Assembly (NCBI GenBank): GCA_014529385.2
Contig: CM043964.1
Span: 101,884,087-101,948,086 of the forward strand
Origin: Adiantum capillus-veneris
Lineage: Eukaryota; Streptophyta; Polypodiopsida; Polypodiales; Pteridaceae
Direction: 5' to 3'
DNA length: 64,000 nt
In this document: piece by piece, positions 60,857-64,000 of the stretch
How positions within the stretch are numbered: position 1 is the first letter of the stretch
Layout of the letters: each line of letters begins with the position of its first letter
Program-made: the position numbers and the translations under genes
Notes under the pieces: generated by a model
Seen by the model: the letters and a program-made list of their open reading frames with translations, nothing else
Told to the model about the DNA's origin: nothing
Databases searched by the model: none

Positions 60857-61496
60857 CTAATCTTTCGTGCTCAAGAAGGATGGAACCTTCGCAGCACTTT
60901 CAACAATCTCACATGGCGTCTTCCCCGTCGAAGAGTGTATCGTGTTATTGTAGGCAAAGTCCACCAAAGGTAAGTTCTTTTTCCATTGAGTCTTCTGATC
61001 CGAGATACAAGACTTCAATAAATCTAAAATCACTGAATTGGCAATCTCAAATTGCCTGTCAGTCTGCAAGTGGAACGATGACGAGAACTGCAACTGCGTG
61101 CCAATGTTCTCCCAAATTGCCTTCCAAAACAAACTCATAAATCTGGGGTCTCTGTCGGAGACAATCGTCTCACACGTGCCATGTAATCGGAAAATCATCG
61201 TGATCTTTCTGTGTTCTCGGGAGATCAAAAATGAAATCCATTGCAATACTTTTTCAGGGATCGATTGGTATGGGTAAAAGCTGTAACAATCCTTGTGCCT
61301 TATGCCTGTCAAACTTGACCTTCTTGCATACCAAGCAACTGCGCAGAAACTCTTTCACATCCTTTTTGAGTCTCGGCCAAAAGAAGTATCTCTCTACCCC
61401 CTTCATGGTGGTAGCAATGCCGCGATGACCCGTAAAAGGTAGACAGTGGCAATCAGTCATAACCTTTGCTCTCAACGGTAGTGTAACGCACAACAT
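60857..61496 (-). pseudogene. chromovirus integrase core, first catalytic Asp segment deleted
   Basis: 61254-61496 carries the HHCC zinc finger (GHRGIATTMKGVERYFFWPR, then SCLVCKKVK). After a frameshift, 60857-61312 carries the core: VSDRDPRFMSLFWKAIWENI (second catalytic Asp) and the glutamate-bearing RQFEIANSVI segment. Between FLISREHRKIT and HGTCETIVSDRD about 40-50 residues present in relatives are missing, including the first catalytic Asp (VDRFSK-type motif). FAYNNTIHSSTGKTPCEIVE closes the core. Confidence 0.88.
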
Positions 61497-62946
61497 AGTC
61501 TTTTTTCATCAAGTAGCCTTCCCGAAGGGAGTATCCAGCTACTGTCTCCCCATCCCGTATCCGTGTGAAAATATCTGCAAAATCTGTGTCTGTGGCATAC
61601 TGATCGACCATATCCTCGAAGCTCCAATGATGTATCGTGGAAATAGCCAGAACCGACGGCTTCCAAGACAAAGCATCTGCCACCACATTCTTTTATCCCT
61701 GCACGTGGACATTCTGGAAGTGAAACTGTGACAAGATGTTCGCCCACCGCATCTGCTTTTCCGAAAGCTGCTTCTGTGACAAGAAGTAGCGTAAACTATG
61801 ATGGTCTGTAAAGACAGTAAAATCCGCTCTGAGTAGGTAATGTCGCCATTGAGTAAGAGCATGGATAACCGCCAAAATCTCTTTCTCATATGTCTGTGCT
61901 GTCATCTCTGGCCTAGAGAACAATCGGCTCTCATAAGCTATGACATGGCCTTCTTGCATCAAGACCGCACCCAGACTACGACCACAAGCATCACAATATA
62001 CTTCAAATGACTTCTGCAAGTCCGACAAAGTCAAAACAGGTCCTGTAGTCAATTTCTCTTTCAAGGTCTGAAAGGCAATCACCTCTGTGGATCCCCACGA
62101 GAAAGGTACTCCTTTCTGTGTCAAGATATGCAAAGGGGAAGCAACCTCTGCAAACTTTCGTATGAACCGCCTATAGTACGAACACGGTCCCAAGAAGCTT
62201 CTAACTTCATGGACATTCCTCAAATCGGGCCAACCACGGATAATCTCTATCTTGGCTGCATCCATTTGCACTCCTGCTGATGAGACAATGTGTCCCAAAA
62301 AGTGTATCTTTGGTAGGAAAAAATCACTTTTCTTTGCATTAATCACTAATTTGTGATCTCGTAATGCCTGAAAGACCTGAAGCAGATGATCTCTGTGTTC
62401 TGCCTCATTCTTGGAGAAAACAATGATGTCGTCAAAGAAAGTGCCACCAAATAGCCTGTACTCTCGAAAAATCTTGTCCATCATCCGGTTAAATGTCGCA
62501 GGAGCATTGGTTAAGCCAAAAGGCATCACCAAAAACTCAAATAACCCAAAAGTCATCCGAAAAGCTGTCTTGTAGACATCTCCTGGCGCCATCCTGATCT
62601 GATGATATCCACTCTTCAAGTCAATCCTGCTAAAGCACGAGGATCCCTGTAACCTGTCGAGTATATCATCGATCCTAGGAACCGGAAATCTGTTCTTAAT
62701 GGTGATTTCGTTGAGAGTGCTATAATCGATGCACATTCTCCAAGATCCGTCTTTCTTCAAAACCAACAACACTGGAGAGCAATACAGTGAAGTACTAGGC
62801 TGGACAAGACCCTTTTCCAAGAGGTCTTTCACTGGGTTCATAATCTTTTCATTCTGTACTCGGCTCACACGGTAAGGTGGCCGATTCGGTGGCGCGCTTC
62901 CACGTATCAGATCAATGGTTTGATCTTCAGGCCCTCTGAAAAGCAA
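61453..62946 (-). pseudogene. chromovirus reverse transcriptase and RNase H
   Basis: The 417-codon frame 61693-62946 contains SPVLLVLKKDGSWRMCIDY, FSRIDLKSGYHQIRM (motif A), MPFGLTNAPATFNRMM (motif B) and FFDDIIVFS (motif C, both aspartates present). RNase H follows with VYCDACGRSLGAVLMQ, YEKEILAVIHAL and FTDHHSLRYFLSQ. A TAA separates it from VVADALSWKP and the segment 61453-61686 leading to integrase. Reverse transcription would take place in cytoplasmic virus-like particles in an intact element. Confidence 0.95.
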
Positions 62947-63477
62947 TCGGCATGAGTGTGGAGAAAAATCTTGGCGTTCTTTTGATCATGTCAAAACATA
63001 TTCAACCTTTATCCATCGTTCAGTTCTCTCCCAAAAGAATGAGTAGGAAACTGAAGTTCATCAAGCTAAGCCCTTCATTTATCAAAGTCGCTTTCTCGGC
63101 CCGGTAGTCAACCACGGCGTAGTTCTTGTGGTACCAAGGGATCTGAGTAGAACGTCACTCGCGTGCCCTGAACACCCCTGTCATTGCAAACAAAGTTTGT
63201 CAATGCTTGGTGTAATCGCAACATCCCATCCGGGTGCCAATCGAACTACCTCCGCCTGTGGCATCAGTCTGTCGGGCGTAATTCCAAATCGAGCCGCCAA
63301 GGCCCAATTCCAAGTGAAAAGAAGTTGGCCTTGGCTCCTTCAAAAGAGCTTCCTAATCCTTCACTTTGCCCCAAAAGCGGCAAAGTTTGTACTTTCATTC
63401 ATTAGATTCGGAGCAGGTCCCACGCCATGTGGTACCAGTTATGCTTTTCTATCTGCCTTTTCTGCCACGTTCCTCAG
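62947..63477 (-). pseudogene. chromovirus protease region, too decayed to place
   Basis: Between the gag zinc knuckle and the RT, no clean protease active site was found. The phrase NYAVVDYRAEKATLINEGLS near 63060-63120 resembles the end of gypsy protease and the protease-RT linker. Frames are short. Confidence 0.4.
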
Positions 63478-64000
63478 CTACTCTCGAACTCTCAAGCTTG
63501 TCGTCGTCTTTATCATTCTAATCTTTCTGTGCCTTTTTAGGGCACTTCGCGGAGATATGTACATGTTCCCCGCATCCAAAGCGCTTCCCCTCTCTGATGA
63601 AGCGAGCTCTCTCCTCAGGAGTAAGCTTGGGTGTGCATCCTTTTTCTCTGGGTTGCTCTTTTTCTTTCTACTTTCATTCCCAGAAGTTTGTTCGGCTCGT
63701 TGTGTCATGGCCTCATCTGTGGGGTAGGTCAGACTGCCAGAGTGAATGGCAAAGCCCCGCTTCGCATGACTCATCAACTCCTGAATAGAAGCTGACTTCT
63801 GTTCCAAGCAGTGATCTCGGATCTCTGTAGGTAGACCCAAGGTAAACCGCTCAATCTGTTCTCTCAACGAGATCTTCTTGAATGAAGAGGCAGGTAGAAA
63901 AGAGCTCCAGAATCTTTCACAATAAGCATTGATTGTATCTTTCTTGGTCATCCGAAGATGGTTCCAAGCAGCTCGTACATCTCGTTCATATTCTTGCGTC
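63478..64000 (-). pseudogene. chromovirus gag C-terminal half with damaged zinc knuckle
   Basis: From the window edge the minus strand reads the gag (capsid) domain: YERDVRAAWNHLRMTKKDTI, AYCERFWSSFLPASSFKK, EQIERFTLGLPTEIRD and KRGFAIHSG. In another frame near 63560 a zinc knuckle remains as RFGCGEHVHISAKC; its first Cys is Arg (TGC to CGC). A frameshift near 63660 separates the capsid frame from the knuckle. The N-terminus is outside the window. Confidence 0.85.

Larger units (their letters stand above)
60295..64000 (-). mobile_element. Ty3/gypsy chromovirus, degenerate, 5' part outside window
   Basis: On the minus strand the order is gag, (protease), RT, RNase H, integrase, chromodomain. 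This is the gypsy order, and the terminal chromodomain defines chromoviruses. RT-RNase H is a single 417-codon frame, so the copy is younger than the gypsy remnant at 11-15 kb. Frameshifts in gag, protease and integrase inactivate it. The 5' LTR and primer-binding site lie beyond the right edge. Confidence 0.93.

Overview
The window looks like nuclear DNA of a land plant, most likely a leptosporangiate fern with a large, repeat-rich genome. Three things point this way. An elongator tRNA-Met gene carries a short intron just 3' of the anticodon, as plant nuclear copies do. A broken PPR gene has the wording I associate with fern PPR proteins (LEKAQKVLEELPVR). The rest is decayed plant-type LTR retrotransposons, L1-like LINEs, a Penelope-like element and long GA/TG microsatellites. 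Species was not determined. No intact long protein-coding host gene was found; apart from the tRNA, the best host gene is a spliced coiled-coil gene at 49.3-49.9 kb, minus strand.

Layout. 1-4.7 kb: degenerate Ty1/copia element (+) with gag, protease, integrase, RT and RNase H in order, then a polypurine tract and a 3' LTR. 4.7-9.4 kb: AT-rich DNA with a ~99-bp minisatellite. 9.4-11.2 kb: a giant foldback of two ~0.8 kb inverted arms around a ~110-bp loop. 11.3-14.9 kb: old Ty3/gypsy remnant (+) interrupted by a 289-bp MITE with a TTA target duplication. 15.9-16.6 kb: two overlapping tandem duplications. 17-22 kb: a mosaic containing a frameshifted, highly divergent histone H3 gene (minus), other unidentified coding scraps and a cluster of perfect short inverted repeats; it may be a gene-capturing DNA transposon. 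24.0 kb: tRNA-Met.

25.8-34.2 kb: minisatellites, duplicated GA tracts, PPR fragments and a ~180-bp tandem array of about 17 units with an outlying block. 35.4-43.0 kb: a Penelope-like retroelement (minus) whose RT carries recognisable motifs A, B and C; two ~1 kb direct repeats flank it. 43.1-45.6 kb: a 5'-truncated LINE (minus) sitting inside a GA microsatellite, with a tiny second copy of its 3' end beside another GA tract at 48.2 kb. 51-58.3 kb: two related L1-like LINEs in opposite orientation, with inverted LTR pieces containing telomere-box-like AAACCCTAA motifs. 58.3-64 kb: a Ty3/gypsy chromovirus (minus) running off the right edge.

The genes form no pathway. The window records successive insertion, nesting, duplication and decay of mobile elements around very few host genes. 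Coordinates of decayed elements are read by eye and are approximate at their edges.
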